A stretch of 55,076 bases of DNA from Bacteroidales bacterium (GTDB taxonomy: Bacteria > Bacteroidota > Bacteroidia > Bacteroidales > UBA4417): positions 1 to 55,076 of the forward strand of contig JAURYB010000004.1 in the NCBI GenBank assembly GCA_030654075.1, in the 5' to 3' direction. Below are positions 6,942 through 16,935 of this stretch, piece by piece; the stretch's first letter is position 1, and each line of letters starts with the position of its first letter. The position numbers and the translations under genes were made by a program. The notes under the pieces are model-generated. The model saw only the letters and a list, made by a program, of their open reading frames with translations, searched no databases and was not told the origin of the DNA.

Positions 6942-9548
6942 TTATCGGATAGCGATTTTTTGGGTTTGGACGTAACCGTCAAACATCAGTTTCACCATAT
7001 AAATACCAGGTTTCACATTTATTATTACCTGCTGATCACCCGATTTATCAAGCGGTATTGTTTTTATCAATCGTCCTTGTATATCTGATATAAATGCTGA
7101 ACCTTGTTGATTTTGGAAATCAGCATATTTCAGATATAATTCTTTATTTACATTGTATACTCTGCATTTGTTTGCAGCAACAATATCCTTATTCAAACCC
7201 AGCAAGGTGTTTCCCATGTGAATTCTGAAACGCATCGGATCATCCGATACAGAGTATGAGAAAGAGTAGACAGGATTCTGCTTAAGAGATGTAGTAGTCC
7301 CTAATTGTTTGTCTTCAAGTTGTATATCTATATCTGGATGCTGAGTGTTGAAACTTTCGATTTCAGACGCAGTTAAAGTAACTAAACCGTCTGTACCATA
7401 TTTGAAAGCTAAATCGAAAATTTTCTCTTCTCCTGAATAAGGAACTGCGTTTATCGAGTATTTTGTGCTATTGGCATCAACTGTATATATATCAGGTACA
7501 GCTGTTCCTGCCATAGATGTAAGGTTGTAAGCATCAAAATTGCGATCAAATTCATCTGAAGCCTCCGGCGTTAAACGAACTACGATTGCATCCAACTTCT
7601 CATCAATATTGGCTGTAAGCCTCAAAAGATCGGAATTTGCTAATGCTCCCTTAAAAAGTGGAACGGTGCTGATGGTTCTGGCCAGATTGTTAACAGAGAG
7701 AACAGGACTGGCTGCATTTGCTCTTACAAAAAATGCTTGGCCAGGAGATATAATTCCAGGATTAGTCCTTCCATCACTGGCAACTCCGTTTACATAGGTG
7801 ATGTATTGATGATTCGTAGCATCCCACAAATACAAAGTATTATCAACATTAGTCTTATTCCAGGCATTTGCGGCATCCCAGTCGATTGGTGAAGGATATG
7901 GATTACCAACCAAATTCCAACCACTACCAGCAAAGCTTACTGTCATATCTGTTGTACTATTATTAAATTGACCCGGAAATAAATATGTTTCTGTTGCATC
8001 GGTTGGATCATAAGTCATATAGCCCCTACCCGAAATAATGGAATTATCGGTAGGTGTATTCATTTGATACCAGTTGTTTGCACTTTCGTCATAACGGGCC
8101 AGATATGACCATAAAAACACATCTGAATATAATGGTGAAGCAGCAGTATTGATAGGAACAGAAACCAGGTGATATAGCTCACCGCCACCATTGCTGGTGC
8201 CTGAAACAAATCGTTCAATTGTTCCTTTAACTCCTGAATTTCCATGCATCAGAATGCCGGTTCCATCCAAAGCCAGGCTATTAGACAATATTTTTAAACT
8301 GTTTACGGTTCCGCTTGTTTCAGAAATCTCTCCATTAACAGTTAAAATCTGGCCTGGATTAATATTCAATGTTTTACTGGCATTAATAGTTAAGTTATTA
8401 CAAGTAGCATCCAAAACATCAACATAACATGTTGCATCTATTATTGCAGAGTTATACACCGTTGGAATTGCATCGGACGACCAGCTTAGGTCATCACTCC
8501 AATCGCTTCCATTATCACCTTGAAATATATAGTCTGGCTCAGTTGATTCCGTATATGTGGTAATTTGATTACTTGCGAAAGCACTATATGTGCTGGAACC
8601 GCTATTGTATGATTGTACAGTGTAATAATATGTAGTAGCAGAAGTAGCATCAACCGGAAGAGCCAATGAACTTGTTAAAGCTCCATTTACAAAATAATCT
8701 TCTAACAAATAGTTAGCTTGATCGTCAAAAACATTTACATAATATCCGGTAGCATATCTGCCAGGTATCCAATTTAGAGTGAATCTGCTTGCAGTGACAT
8801 TTGATGGAGCTAAAGCAACCGGCATAGCTGGAAGACCTTCGGCAGTTACTGAAACATTATCAATAGCCATAACATCCTTATTCGCAACTCTTAAATCTTC
8901 CCATCTTAGCATGACTTCTTGACCTGGCTCAATGTTAACTGGAAAAGATACTGAATTTGTAACTAATGCTCTGTAAGCAACATTATTACCATCGAGAGAA
9001 GTTGCTGTTGCGGGGATATAAGGAGCCGTAAAAAAATTTGTTAATGTATTTGCATATCCCGTAGCAGTTAAATTAATTTCATCCACTTTATAGGAAAGTT
9101 TTATTGTTTGTTGACCTGCTACATTATTTCTCCATTGCTCACCATCAAAAACAACTGTAAAGCTCTTAATAACAGTTCCTGTATTATTTCTTAATCGCCA
9201 ACCTAAATAATAAGTACCAGTGTAAGTGGCTCCTGAATAGCCAAGAGCTCTATCGCTATTAGAACCGGTACCAAAGGAATATAGCCCCGAGATAAATGTA
9301 GATCCATCACTGACACCATAAGCACTGAAACTAGCCACTCCGGTAGTTTTAGCATACCAACCAGATAGTGTTGTATTATTAGACCATGCGTTAGAAGCTC
9401 CAGATGAGGCTAGACCATCAAAATTTTGAGTCACGGCTGTACTTAATGCCGTTATAGCTGTCTGCCCCCACCCCACTTCTCCAATCCCCAAAACAAATAG
9501 CAGTATAAACAATGATTTCAGTACCCTGGTAAAGATGTTGCGTTTCAT
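6942..9548 (-). CDS. T9SS cargo surface protein, 868 aa
   Basis: Predicted secreted surface protein. The signal peptide (about 1-28) ends VGWG before Gln29. The N-terminal third is beta-rich (the TFVVFDGEQWRNN and QTIKLSYKVDEI segments resemble a cleaved-adhesin or PEP-like sandwich), followed by a fibronectin-type-III-like domain (about 240-330, LAPSNVTASRFTLNWIP). A middle part with NLTINASKTLNINPG looks like a short beta-helix stretch, and the segment NLVGNPYPSPIDWDA recurs in the two larger cargo proteins. The last 75 residues are a type A T9SS sorting domain (SAFISDIQGRLIKTIPLD ... GIYMVKLMFDGYVQTQKIAIR). No catalytic motif was recognised. The next gene, 26 bp on, is the small one-helix protein. 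Confidence 0.85.
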   Translation of the reverse strand: MKRNIFTRVLKSLFILLFVLGIGEVGWGQTAITALSTAVTQNFDGLASSGASNAWSNNTTLSGWYAKTTGVASFSAYGVSDGSTFISGLYSFGTGSNSDRALGYSGATYTGTYYLGWRLRNNTGTVIKSFTVVFDGEQWRNNVAGQQTIKLSYKVDEINLTATGYANTLTNFFTAPYIPATATSLDGNNVAYRALVTNSVSFPVNIEPGQEVMLRWEDLRVANKDVMAIDNVSVTAEGLPAMPVALAPSNVTASRFTLNWIPGRYATGYYVNVFDDQANYLLEDYFVNGALTSSLALPVDATSATTYYYTVQSYNSGSSTYSAFASNQITTYTESTEPDYIFQGDNGSDWSDDLSWSSDAIPTVYNSAIIDATCYVDVLDATCNNLTINASKTLNINPGQILTVNGEISETSGTVNSLKILSNSLALDGTGILMHGNSGVKGTIERFVSGTSNGGGELYHLVSVPINTAASPLYSDVFLWSYLARYDESANNWYQMNTPTDNSIISGRGYMTYDPTDATETYLFPGQFNNSTTDMTVSFAGSGWNLVGNPYPSPIDWDAANAWNKTNVDNTLYLWDATNHQYITYVNGVASDGRTNPGIISPGQAFFVRANAASPVLSVNNLARTISTVPLFKGALANSDLLRLTANIDEKLDAIVVRLTPEASDEFDRNFDAYNLTSMAGTAVPDIYTVDANSTKYSINAVPYSGEEKIFDLAFKYGTDGLVTLTASEIESFNTQHPDIDIQLEDKQLGTTTSLKQNPVYSFSYSVSDDPMRFRIHMGNTLLGLNKDIVAANKCRVYNVNKELYLKYADFQNQQGSAFISDIQGRLIKTIPLDKSGDQQVIINVKPGIYMVKLMFDGYVQTQKIAIR

Positions 9549-9610
9549 AGCGCCTGTTATTTAATTAATAATGTATGATGTCTTGTAATTGTTCTTTTGG
9601 CTTAGTCATT

Positions 9611-9637
9611 GTTCCCGGAATAATTTGGGTCGGGAAC
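9611..9637 (-). repeat. Hairpin in the leader of the 868-aa gene
   Basis: GTTCCCG (9611-9617) is complemented by CGGGAAC (9631-9637); flanking TT/AA extend the stem to 9 bp. It lies between the candidate -7 element at 9686-9693 and the start codon, so it would sit in the mRNA leader. Confidence 0.5.
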
Positions 9638-9685
9638 AAATTTTGTATTTATTATTAATTTACATAGAGGTAAAAAGTAATACAC

Positions 9686-9693
9686 CAAATGTA
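9686..9693 (-). promoter_or_regulatory. Candidate -7 element for the 868-aa cargo gene
   Basis: Minus-strand TACATTTG matches TAnnTTTG. A TTG (9710-9712) lies upstream, but with a 16-bp spacer where 19-21 is usual. The leader would be about 130 nt. Confidence 0.35.
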
Positions 9694-10177
9694 AAGTTTT
9701 TTTCTAAAACAATTAAAAAAATAAAACTGCGTTTTTTTTCGGCTTTTCCAGTCAGAGATTGAAGCCCTTCTGTTTGAAAAAAAAGAAAGCTGTTGTATTT
9801 CAAATCATATGTACCACTTGCCAAAAACGTGATGCAAAATTCTATTTTTTTATATAAACACTGTTAAACAGATCATTAGAACATTTATGATGAAATTATG
9901 ACCACCCTGAATACGTGTAATAGTACGTTTTAGTTTTGACGATGTAAAAGTACAATGCGAATTAAAATTATCCGAAATTAATTTGTCCGGGTTATTCAGA
10001 ATAAATTTTAGGACATGCAAACCACTGATAATGAATGGAAATTAAATATAGTCCAAAAAGACCATATGTAATATTATCTTACACTCTCGATATTTACTTT
10101 AACACGGAATCAGAATTCACATCCTAAAAAATCGGATTAACCTTATCCAATAATGTTGATTTACCGGATTTATTTTA

Positions 10178-10377
10178 GTAGTCCGGGCGCGACTCAAAGG
10201 CTAAGCCGGACAAAAAATAAAACCAATCATTTTAGCCTGAGTACGTCCCAAAGTCGCACCCGGACTAAAAGAGCAAACCCGCCATTTTAGTCCGGGCGCA
10301 ACTCAAGGCTAAGCCGGACTAAAAATAAAACCAATCATTTTAGCCTGAGCACGTCCCAAGGTCGCACCCGGACTAAA
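10178..10377. repeat. Two tandem copies of a ~93-bp palindromic repeat
   Basis: Unit 1 is about 10178-10270 and unit 2 about 10285-10377, nearly identical. Each begins TAGTCCGGGCGC and ends GTCGCACCCGGACTAAAA, so the ends are imperfect inverted copies of each other and an internal GGCTAA/TTAGCC pair extends the fold. An isolated arm is found at 2067-2092. The structure resembles REP/BIME-type intergenic repeats. Confidence 0.85.
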
Positions 10378-10389
10378 AAAAACGGAAAA

Positions 10390-10433
10390 CCACGAAATAA
10401 ACAAAGATATTATCTCCGTTTACGTTCGTGGCC
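10390..10433 (-). terminator. Imperfect hairpin after the 1764-aa gene
   Basis: CCACGAAATAAAC pairs imperfectly with GTTTACGTTCGTGG, about 70 bp past the stop of the 1764-aa gene. There is no clean T-run, so termination is only a possibility. Confidence 0.35.
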
Positions 10434-10501
10434 TCCGAGTCTTAGAGGTAGTTTATGAGTATTCCAGGTAAGACAAGTATTTATAGGGTATTCCGCACCA
10501 G

Positions 10502-13500
10502 CTATTTAACAATGATTTTTGTATTGCTTCTGCCTTTGGAGGTAAGCACACTAACAATATATACACCCGCATTACCATGTATATTTATCTGTGTGGTTGC
10601 GCCTGCTTCAACGCTGCCGGTAGCAATGGCACGGCCAAGCATATCGCTTACCATTACTTTACCACCCAGTTGGTTTAATGAATGAATATTCAGAATACCA
10701 TCCGCTGCATAAACAGTGAAGTTATTGGACGATTGGGTTTCTTTAATACCGGTGTAGCTATTGAAATACAATTCAAATCGTGCAGCATCATCAACGGTTG
10801 CAGAGGTAAACGTATAAATATTGTTATCAGTCAGGTTATGATCAATCCCCAGCTTTTTATCCTTCAGATAAACAATATCAGAAGTGCCCAGCGTTTCTAT
10901 CCCTTTTACTTCAATCGAAAAATTTGACCCTTCATTCTTAGTAAACAGGAAAGGGATAACGGTTTCGGAATTCAATTCCGGAAGACTGTTCACCATCAGG
11001 TTTTCACCTGCCATAACAGAATAGAACAGAGGGGCATAACCGGGCAGGAAGTTACCGTCGAATTCAAAATCAAAACCTGTTGTGGCTTCCTGGTTTACCC
11101 GCACCTGGCTTTCCTGGAAAGAACCATTGTTAAGATCGTGAGCGAAAAGCTTAATTACAGGATCACTGCTCTTTTTATACCAGGCCTGTGCTGAATGTAC
11201 CCGATTTGCAGCCGGAATAGTTAGTGACGCACCATCAAGGTCTGCCTGCACCATAAAGCCGTTTCCTGCAGGAATAATTTCACCGGCAACGACAGGTGTA
11301 TAGCCTTGGGCTGATTCATTCCAGATATTTGCTACGCCGCCAATATTGGATTTTGTCCAACCGGTGTACCAGCTTAGCGCTGAGCTAAAAGGATTGCCTA
11401 AAAGATGCCAGCTGCGGTTTGTTTGTGTTGATCCGGTAACTGTCAGCCCCGAAACTGAAACATCCGATACATTTAGCGTACCGCTAAAAATCTTTGTATC
11501 AGAAGTTTTATATGCAGCCATATAGCCTTTACCAACTAAAAAACCGGAAGAGGCTCCATTTGCCGTTGACCAGGTTGTGCCTGTAGTTGTCTTGATATTC
11601 ACCCACTCATTTGTTGGCTCATACCAGCCATAAAAATCATACTCATCAGCAGGGGTAACGGTAAAAGCCGGGCTTATAGCCTGTGAAGCAACAGGAGAAC
11701 TTAAAAAATGCCATCCATCATTCCAGGTACCCCAATCGGCTGCGGCGATGTAACGCTCTACGATTCCATTCACGCTTCCCGTGCTGTGTATTAGCGAACC
11801 TGTGCCTATATCATCGCTTAACAGGTTGGTTGATCCTGTAACAGCAAGAGTGCCGGTTATGGTAAAGCTGCTGCCGGGGTTTATATTGAAGTTACCACCG
11901 ATCGTAAGATTGTTTGAAGTGGTTCCAAAAGCAGTACCACTAAGGTTAAGATTGCCGCTAAGTGTGGCAGCTCCTTCAAAAGTTTTGGTTCCGCTTCCAC
12001 TGAGCAGCAGATCAAAATAACTCACACCGGAAGTTTTTACGTCCTGGCTTGTTCCGTTATATCCAACAGTTGTTTCGTTGGTGGCCGCATCCCAGGTACC
12101 CGCGTTTGTCATGGCACCGGCAATATACACTTCCGATCCCGCCAGGTTGGTAAGTTTAGCGCCTGAGTTAATGGAGAGATTATAAAAAGCATTAATTCCT
12201 GCTATTTCGGCAACAGCATTAGTAAATACTACCGTTCCATCGTTTGCCTCAAATGTCCCCAGGTTATTCCATGCTCCTGCTCCACCTGTGATGGTTAATG
12301 TTGCCCCTGATTCGCAGGTAAGAATAGCATCTGGTTGAATGGTGAGCGAAACAATACTTACACCAGTTGGTAATATCGGATCATAGGTTTCGTCGAGAAT
12401 AAAAACATTAGACGATAAGGTAGGTACACCTCCCGACCAGTTTCCGGCATCTGTCCAAGTTGTATTACCTGACAATCCAATCCAATTGCAATCGTTGCCT
12501 GTAGCCTCTCCTACCGACCATATTTTTGTTCCAAAAGTAGTTGATGGTGCAATATAAGTAATACTCATACTGGCAGCTGAAACCCAATTGACCGTTACGT
12601 CATAAGCTGATTGCCCATGATCGTGTATACTTGGAGTTGCAATATGGTAATCAAATAATCGCAGTAATGCTTCATCAGCACCTGACGGAAGTTCATTATC
12701 CAGGTAATGAAGTTGCAATGAAGCACTCCAGGCACTTCCACCGGTTTGAACTATATCATATTCGCGTTTTGCAATATTAGGTGACCACGGCATAGTATTT
12801 AAGCTGATTTTCACACTTATGGAAGCTGGCAAGGAGGTCCCAGTGGCGGCCATCTGAATAACAGAGTATTGACTGCCAAAAGTATAAACAGTACTGGCTG
12901 CGATTGTATTTCGTGTTACCACACCTGTTACATCGCCGGTTCCCGAAGTTGTAGCCGAAGCACCCATAGTTAGCGCATAAGCTGATCCAATGTCAAAACT
13001 ACCTTTTGCAATGGAAGCATTGGCACTTGCAAGGTTAAGCACCCCGTTTACTGCAATATTACCAGTTGCTGAAACTCCGGCTACATTATTAATAGTAAGA
13101 TTATTAAACGATTCAGCCGTTTGTATAGTTTGGGCAGTTGTGCCATTAAGGTTAATTGTGCTGGTACCGGCAGTAAATGTGCCGCTGTTACTCCAGTTTC
13201 CGCCTACATTATGCGTAAAGCCTGAAGCATCAAATGAGGTTCCGTTGCCAATATTCAAATTGCCTTTGATCGTCAATGCTGCTGCAGCTGTAAGTGAAGC
13301 CGTACCACTGAGTGTTAAATCCCCGTGCAATGTCATGGCTGACGCCGGCATGGTTTTTATTCCGCTGCCACTCAGTATAAGATGATGATAATTAGGCGTG
13401 CCATCAGGTAAAACCACTGTTTGTGCACTGCCTGAATATTCGACAGTTCCGTCAAATACATCGGCGTAGAAATTACCGGTTTTTGTAATGATATTTTGTA

Positions 13501-15796
13501 TTTTTATTGTACTCCCTGTTTCAAGAGTAATATCTGCTCCGCTGGCAATTTGCAGATTATAAAAACGCGCATGTCCTGAAATAGGATTCCCAGGATTAGT
13601 GAATATCACAGTGCTGGTGCCCGGATCATTTCCCGCAGGATTCAGATCCTCCCAACCCCCTGTAAATGCAGTTGTATTATATTGAATGGTGAGTGTATTA
13701 CTGCCCATTACTAAAACACCGCCATCTTGAATTGAAATTGAGTTTAAAGTAATACCTGCCGGAAGCACTGGATCGTTTGTTACATCAGGAATAATTACAT
13801 GACTCAATGAAGCCGGAATTCCTGAACCCCCGGTTGAAAGTGTCCAGTTATCGGCTACATCCCATACATTGCTTACGCTCCCGTCCCATATATAAGTGGC
13901 AGTACCATAATTTGCCAATGTAAAAATCGTTCTCCATTCATGAGTTCCAGGTATCTGTATAAAATAGCTAATCGGGATATTTGCCATACCCACATAATTA
14001 GCACCTAAGTCATATGCTGCACGCCCATGTTCATCTGGTGTCGAAGTTCCGCCAGCAATATCGTAATCCCAGGTTACCAGATTCGCTTCACTATTCGAGT
14101 TTAGCTCATCATCAAGATAGTGAAAGTTAGCTGTTACAGTAGAACCACTCGCATTGTTTGCTGAAATAATCTCATAGGTTCGTTTAATGGCATCAGCTTT
14201 CCCTGCCGGGGCAGTACCAATAGTAATAGAAACCTTAATTTCACTTGGCATGGTTCCGGATGATAACGCAATTGTAGTATATTGATGACCAAAAGTATAA
14301 GAAGTATTTGCTGCGATGGTTGAACGCCTCACCGTCCCGGTAACATCTCCAATACCTATAGTTGTTGCAGCTGACCCCATATCAAGGATGTTTGAGACCA
14401 GGTAATCGGTAGCCAGCGTTCCTGGATAGGTGCCTCCCGGGGTGGTGTAACTGGTTGTCATCTCCAGCGCACCTTTGGTAGTTGAAGGATTTGCACTTTG
14501 CAGATTAAGCACACCATTTACCGTTAAATTGCCGCTTGCATTTACACCGGCAGTATTGTTGACAGTAAGGTTGTTGGCAGTTGTTAAGCCATTACCTGTA
14601 GACTGTGCAGCCGATCCGTTATAAATATAATTTGCAGCTACATTATAGGTTCTGGTAGTTGACCTTATATTACCGGAAGCCGTTCCTGTAGTAGTAATAC
14701 CTGCATTGGATTTAATCCCCAAAGTAGCACCACTTGAAAGTGTAAAGGAATTACCGGTAACTGTTGTTGCTTCGGCTGCCATTTGCAGGAATGCACTGGT
14801 GTTTACAGTAAAGTCAATTGTATTGGAAACTGTACCGCCAGAAGTAAAAATTTGGGAAGAACCTGTACCATTAAAATTTATTGAGCCAGCAACCCCAACG
14901 GTAGTACTAGTTTCGGTGATAGTTCCTCCGGTATGAGTAAAATTACCTGCTACATTAAGGATACCAGCGACAGTTCCATAAGATAAATCCAACGTTCCAC
15001 CAGTCATCGAAAAAGATCCTGAAACCGCAAGGGTCCTGATTGGCGTTGAGCTAGTCAAAGACACATTACTGGTTCCTGATTGAATATAATTTCCAGCCAC
15101 GGTGCATGTATTTGAGGACGGCCTGATCCGAAATTGTGAACTGCCACCATTTGAAATTGTCAGGTTGCCTGATATAGTATTTGATGATAATGTTACACTT
15201 GTAGTATTTGCTGAATTCCAGGTGAAATTCCCAAAAGCCTGACTGAGCCCAGTAGTAGGGGCGTTTCTAATGATGCCTGTTACTAAGCAGGTAGAGGCCG
15301 CATCCCATGTTGCTGTGGGAATAGCCTCTCCGTCAATATTATGTTGATAAGTGCCACCACTCAAAAATGCCATAGTTGCGCCAGTGCTAATTGTAAATCC
15401 GCTTGTTCCAGAGGTACTGTTTGTTAACAATTTCCCTGAAACTGAAAGATCTGTCCCGGAGCCATTAGCTATCGTAAGTGTTCTTCCGGAATTTATGGTT
15501 ACCTGCCCACCGGAAGCAATAACAACCTGATCAACAGTTACGTTTACAGCCACTGTAATAGTATGCCCGCTGAGAATAGTGATTACATTGGCAGTTGATG
15601 CGGTTGGTGCTGCAGAAGCCGCAATCCAACTACCACTGTATATTTCCCAGCTACCCACAGTCGCCCAGCTACCTGTTGCTTTTGAACGGTAATCATTTGT
15701 GGCTTGAGCCGATACAGCGGAATTAATGCCAACCATTATTAGCAGCATCAACCCTAAGGTTAATGCCAATGCCTTTATTGAGTATACTAATTTCAT
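10502..15796 (-). CDS. Giant T9SS cargo surface protein, 1764 aa
   Basis: Predicted secreted surface protein. The signal peptide (about 1-31) ends SAVSA before Gln32. The body is Ser/Thr/Gly-rich beta-helix-like sequence (repeated forms such as NLTVNNTAGVNASGNLTVNG, NLTINNVAGVSATGNIAVNG). One large module occurs twice: GDVTGTVRRSTIAANTSYTF with HYLDDEL downstream, and GDVTGVVTRNTIAASTVYTF with HYLDNEL. Later GTWNDGWHFLSSPVASQAIS and LLGNPFSSALSW match segments of the roughly 1300-aa cargo. The C-terminal 75 residues form a T9SS sorting domain (VMVSDMLGRAIATGSVEAGA ... GVYIVSVLTSKG) very close to those of the other two genes in this island. No enzyme motif was recognised; adhesin or structural roles are possible. 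Confidence 0.85.
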   Translation of the reverse strand: MKLVYSIKALALTLGLMLLIMVGINSAVSAQATNDYRSKATGSWATVGSWEIYSGSWIAASAAPTASTANVITILSGHTITVAVNVTVDQVVIASGGQVTINSGRTLTIANGSGTDLSVSGKLLTNSTSGTSGFTISTGATMAFLSGGTYQHNIDGEAIPTATWDAASTCLVTGIIRNAPTTGLSQAFGNFTWNSANTTSVTLSSNTISGNLTISNGGSSQFRIRPSSNTCTVAGNYIQSGTSNVSLTSSTPIRTLAVSGSFSMTGGTLDLSYGTVAGILNVAGNFTHTGGTITETSTTVGVAGSINFNGTGSSQIFTSGGTVSNTIDFTVNTSAFLQMAAEATTVTGNSFTLSSGATLGIKSNAGITTTGTASGNIRSTTRTYNVAANYIYNGSAAQSTGNGLTTANNLTVNNTAGVNASGNLTVNGVLNLQSANPSTTKGALEMTTSYTTPGGTYPGTLATDYLVSNILDMGSAATTIGIGDVTGTVRRSTIAANTSYTFGHQYTTIALSSGTMPSEIKVSITIGTAPAGKADAIKRTYEIISANNASGSTVTANFHYLDDELNSNSEANLVTWDYDIAGGTSTPDEHGRAAYDLGANYVGMANIPISYFIQIPGTHEWRTIFTLANYGTATYIWDGSVSNVWDVADNWTLSTGGSGIPASLSHVIIPDVTNDPVLPAGITLNSISIQDGGVLVMGSNTLTIQYNTTAFTGGWEDLNPAGNDPGTSTVIFTNPGNPISGHARFYNLQIASGADITLETGSTIKIQNIITKTGNFYADVFDGTVEYSGSAQTVVLPDGTPNYHHLILSGSGIKTMPASAMTLHGDLTLSGTASLTAAAALTIKGNLNIGNGTSFDASGFTHNVGGNWSNSGTFTAGTSTINLNGTTAQTIQTAESFNNLTINNVAGVSATGNIAVNGVLNLASANASIAKGSFDIGSAYALTMGASATTSGTGDVTGVVTRNTIAASTVYTFGSQYSVIQMAATGTSLPASISVKISLNTMPWSPNIAKREYDIVQTGGSAWSASLQLHYLDNELPSGADEALLRLFDYHIATPSIHDHGQSAYDVTVNWVSAASMSITYIAPSTTFGTKIWSVGEATGNDCNWIGLSGNTTWTDAGNWSGGVPTLSSNVFILDETYDPILPTGVSIVSLTIQPDAILTCESGATLTITGGAGAWNNLGTFEANDGTVVFTNAVAEIAGINAFYNLSINSGAKLTNLAGSEVYIAGAMTNAGTWDAATNETTVGYNGTSQDVKTSGVSYFDLLLSGSGTKTFEGAATLSGNLNLSGTAFGTTSNNLTIGGNFNINPGSSFTITGTLAVTGSTNLLSDDIGTGSLIHSTGSVNGIVERYIAAADWGTWNDGWHFLSSPVASQAISPAFTVTPADEYDFYGWYEPTNEWVNIKTTTGTTWSTANGASSGFLVGKGYMAAYKTSDTKIFSGTLNVSDVSVSGLTVTGSTQTNRSWHLLGNPFSSALSWYTGWTKSNIGGVANIWNESAQGYTPVVAGEIIPAGNGFMVQADLDGASLTIPAANRVHSAQAWYKKSSDPVIKLFAHDLNNGSFQESQVRVNQEATTGFDFEFDGNFLPGYAPLFYSVMAGENLMVNSLPELNSETVIPFLFTKNEGSNFSIEVKGIETLGTSDIVYLKDKKLGIDHNLTDNNIYTFTSATVDDAARFELYFNSYTGIKETQSSNNFTVYAADGILNIHSLNQLGGKVMVSDMLGRAIATGSVEAGATTQINIHGNAGVYIVSVLTSKGRSNTKIIVK

Positions 15797-16546
15797 AATA
15801 TCACGTTTTTAAGTTTTTTATCAATTGATTCATTTATGCTGACTGATTGGAACCGGATAATTTAATCTGATTACGAATCAGGAATTTGTTTTAACATTGT
15901 TTTTTCAGGATAGTATTACCAGTTACCCGCTAACTAGTATTATATTTTGTTAATCAGCAGGCAGGAGTTTGTTTTGGGTACAATTCAGTATTTGTTTAAT
16001 TTATAGTTTTCAATTAGTCGTTACAATTTTGCAGGAAAGCTGTCCGATACAATACTGTTAACTTCATTTTTTATGATTGTCGCAAAAAACCATTTTGATA
16101 GACGTAAATTTATTTTACATGTATTGAGCAAATATCCTTAAAACTAGTTTTGTGATTTCGTTGCCGAATACCCAACCTGGCCTATTCAGGGTAAAATTAT
16201 ATGCATACCCCGTTTTTGATACCCCCATTCCTGTTCTGCAACATATTGCTTTTCAGGCCTTTTTATATATTACAGCCCGAATAGCTTGTCCTGACCCTTC
16301 TTGATAGGTATTCCTGCCTGAAGTCTGCATAAGTAAATATACAACAATTGCAGCCTATTACCAGCTAATTATTCCTCTTTTATAAAACACAAAATTATAT
16401 TTTAATAAGTAATTGAAAATTATATTTTACACTATCCTGTAAATATTTTGACATTCAAATCTTTTTAAAGCATCTTGCATTTTTAATGGCATTAAGCAAA
16501 TGGAAACAGGCAGATGAAAGCCGCAGGTCAGACCCGGAGATGATAA

Positions 16547-16588
16547 ATAAAAAAGACACCTATCGTTTTAAACTTTCGATAGATGTCT
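16547..16588 (-). terminator. Terminator-like hairpin
   Basis: AGACACCTATCG (16554-16565) pairs with CGATAGATGTCT (16577-16588) with a single mismatch. On the minus strand the stem is followed by TTTTTTATTTATC, as in a rho-independent terminator. It lies about 350 bp past the 293-aa gene. Confidence 0.5.
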
Positions 16589-16638
16589 CCCTGACAATAA
16601 AACAAAAGTAACTAATCAGTCTGATCAATATGCATTTT

Positions 16639-16782
16639 TGCCACAGATTACACGGATTACACAGATTTCAAACTGCTCTCAGCAGTTTTTTTCAATTAAA
16701 TTTGATTAAAAATGATGAATAATTGTCTGTGAAACTTAGCGAAGCGATCTCACCGAAGGTAATCTGTGTGATCTGTGGCATA
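16639..16782. repeat. Inverted-repeat element with CCACAGAT termini
   Basis: TGCCACAGATTACACGGATT at 16639-16658 is mirrored by AATCTGTGTGATCTGTGGCA at 16761-16780 with few mismatches. The ends enclose about 100 bp without coding capacity. A further half-copy (atctgtggca) is near 143-152. It looks like a short non-autonomous or palindromic intergenic repeat. Confidence 0.65.
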
Positions 16783-16935
16783 TACCTGTTATTCATTATT
16801 TTAGCTAAACTGATTAGTCTCAAACAAAGAAATTAACCGTGATGAACTACTCTGGTGGAATGATTATTTTTGACATGCATTTAGAAAAACACTTTGATCA
16901 ATTCAATTTCCACGCTTAGTTTTCCCTGCGGAACC

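Larger units (their letters stand above)
9549..10501. other. Long spacer between two T9SS cargo genes
   Basis: No credible gene. It contains the leader and candidate promoter of the 868-aa gene (9549-9700), an AT-rich part without recognised features (9700-10170), two palindromic repeat units (10178-10377), and an imperfect hairpin with CCACGAA/TTCGTGG arms (10390-10433) that may end transcription of the 1764-aa gene. Confidence 0.6.
15797..16935. other. Long spacer upstream of the 1764-aa cargo gene
   Basis: No credible gene in about 1.1 kb. The part next to the 1764-aa start presumably holds its promoter, but no clear TAnnTTTG was found. 16554-16588 is a terminator-like hairpin and 16639-16782 an inverted-repeat element; the remaining sequence is AT-rich and shows nothing recognised. 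Confidence 0.55.
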
